This document shows positions 49,977 to 50,063 of a DNA stretch of 50,063 nt, in pieces (position 1 is the stretch's first letter; each line of letters begins with the position of its first letter). Where the stretch lies: the NCBI GenBank assembly GCA_031082125.1, contig JAVHLM010000002.1:303012-353074 (forward strand), in the 5' to 3' direction. The stretch is from Candidatus Eremiobacterota bacterium. GTDB taxonomy: Bacteria > Vulcanimicrobiota > CADAWZ01 > Ess09-12. A program made the translations under genes and the position numbers. The notes beneath the pieces are model-generated. The model did not search any database. It was not told the origin of the DNA and worked only from the letters and a program-made list of their open reading frames with translations.

Positions 49977-50063
49977 GAGAGAATCGGGGATGCCCCTGAT
50001 CTGGTCTGCACCCCGGAGAAGCACGAAGAAAAGGAATCTTGAGAGAGAATCGGGGATGCCCCT
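49932..50063 (+). repeat. 66-bp tandem repeat, at least two copies, running off the window
   Basis: Unit 1 is 49932-49997 and unit 2 is 49998-50063. The last 55 bp of each unit (49943-49997 and 50009-50063) are identical; the first 11 bp differ at a few sites. Unit 1 includes the last codons and stop of the SPFH gene. A weaker match just before 49932 (GATGCCTCG against GATGCCCCT) hints at the origin of the expansion. Confidence 0.95.

Noticed and set aside
1-50063. CRISPR array, IS element or prophage
   Set aside because: No regularly spaced short repeats, transposase frames or phage structural genes were seen; the only mobile trace is the doubtful integrase remnant.

Overview
The window comes from a GC-rich bacterial chromosome. 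Genes are closely packed, with frequent GTG and TTG starts, good Shine-Dalgarno sites and recognisable sigma-70 type promoters. Gene content includes type IV pilus or type II secretion parts, a very large Ser/Thr kinase with TPR repeats, a GGDEF protein, two clostripain-family peptidases, a DUF4127 protein, a SCIFF-maturase-like radical SAM enzyme and a standalone queuosine-salvage enzyme. This suggests an uncultivated, deep-branching bacterium with pili and an anaerobic or facultative metabolism. A lineage such as Riflebacteria or Eremiobacterota/Xenobia would fit, but no marker here fixes the phylum and this is only a guess. I saw no CRISPR array, intact insertion sequence, prophage or rRNA.

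Layout. 1-2160 (-) is a truncated dihydropyrimidine-dehydrogenase-like flavoprotein. 2330-4146 holds a cyclophilin, tRNA-Trp with its own promoter and terminator, a possible integrase remnant and a MutT Nudix hydrolase. 4312-6215 encodes an acidic protein ending in a zincin-like domain with a ruined active site, plus a translationally coupled small protein. 6191-9362 (-) is a DUF4127, arrestin-fold and TIM-barrel cluster. 9959-14715 is signalling: a membrane GAF-GAF-GGDEF cyclase, an OmpR-type regulator and its histidine kinase. HU (14761-15063, -) follows with an SOS-box-like palindrome upstream. 15233-21376 (-) is a pilus operon (PilC/GspF, three prepilin-like proteins, a small membrane protein), preceded by a SCIFF-maturase-like radical SAM protein (21480-22853, -).

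23028-25334 contains a coiled-coil protein, RdgB, an uncharacterised glutamine-rich helical protein and a DUF1844 protein. 25563-28862 is a histidine/folate catabolic cluster: membrane-tethered HTH protein, FtcD, HutI and FchA. Together the enzymes turn imidazolonepropionate into glutamate and a one-carbon unit on tetrahydrofolate; HutH and HutU are not in the window. Then come rpsT (-), a secreted TPR plus CHAT-like protein lacking the catalytic residues, and a minus-strand pair of a queuosine-salvage glycosidase behind a 1464-residue kinase-TPR protein. A standalone GAF protein is divergent from the kinase.

37529-49976 is rich in envelope and secreted functions: an SDR dehydrogenase, an exported S9 peptidase, a membrane-anchored C11 clostripain-like protease, a second PilC/GspF protein, a PilB/GspE ATPase (-), a second C11 protease without signal peptide, a membrane-anchored arylsulfotransferase-like propeller and an SPFH/band-7 protein. 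The window ends inside a 66-bp tandem repeat that starts in the last codons of the SPFH gene.
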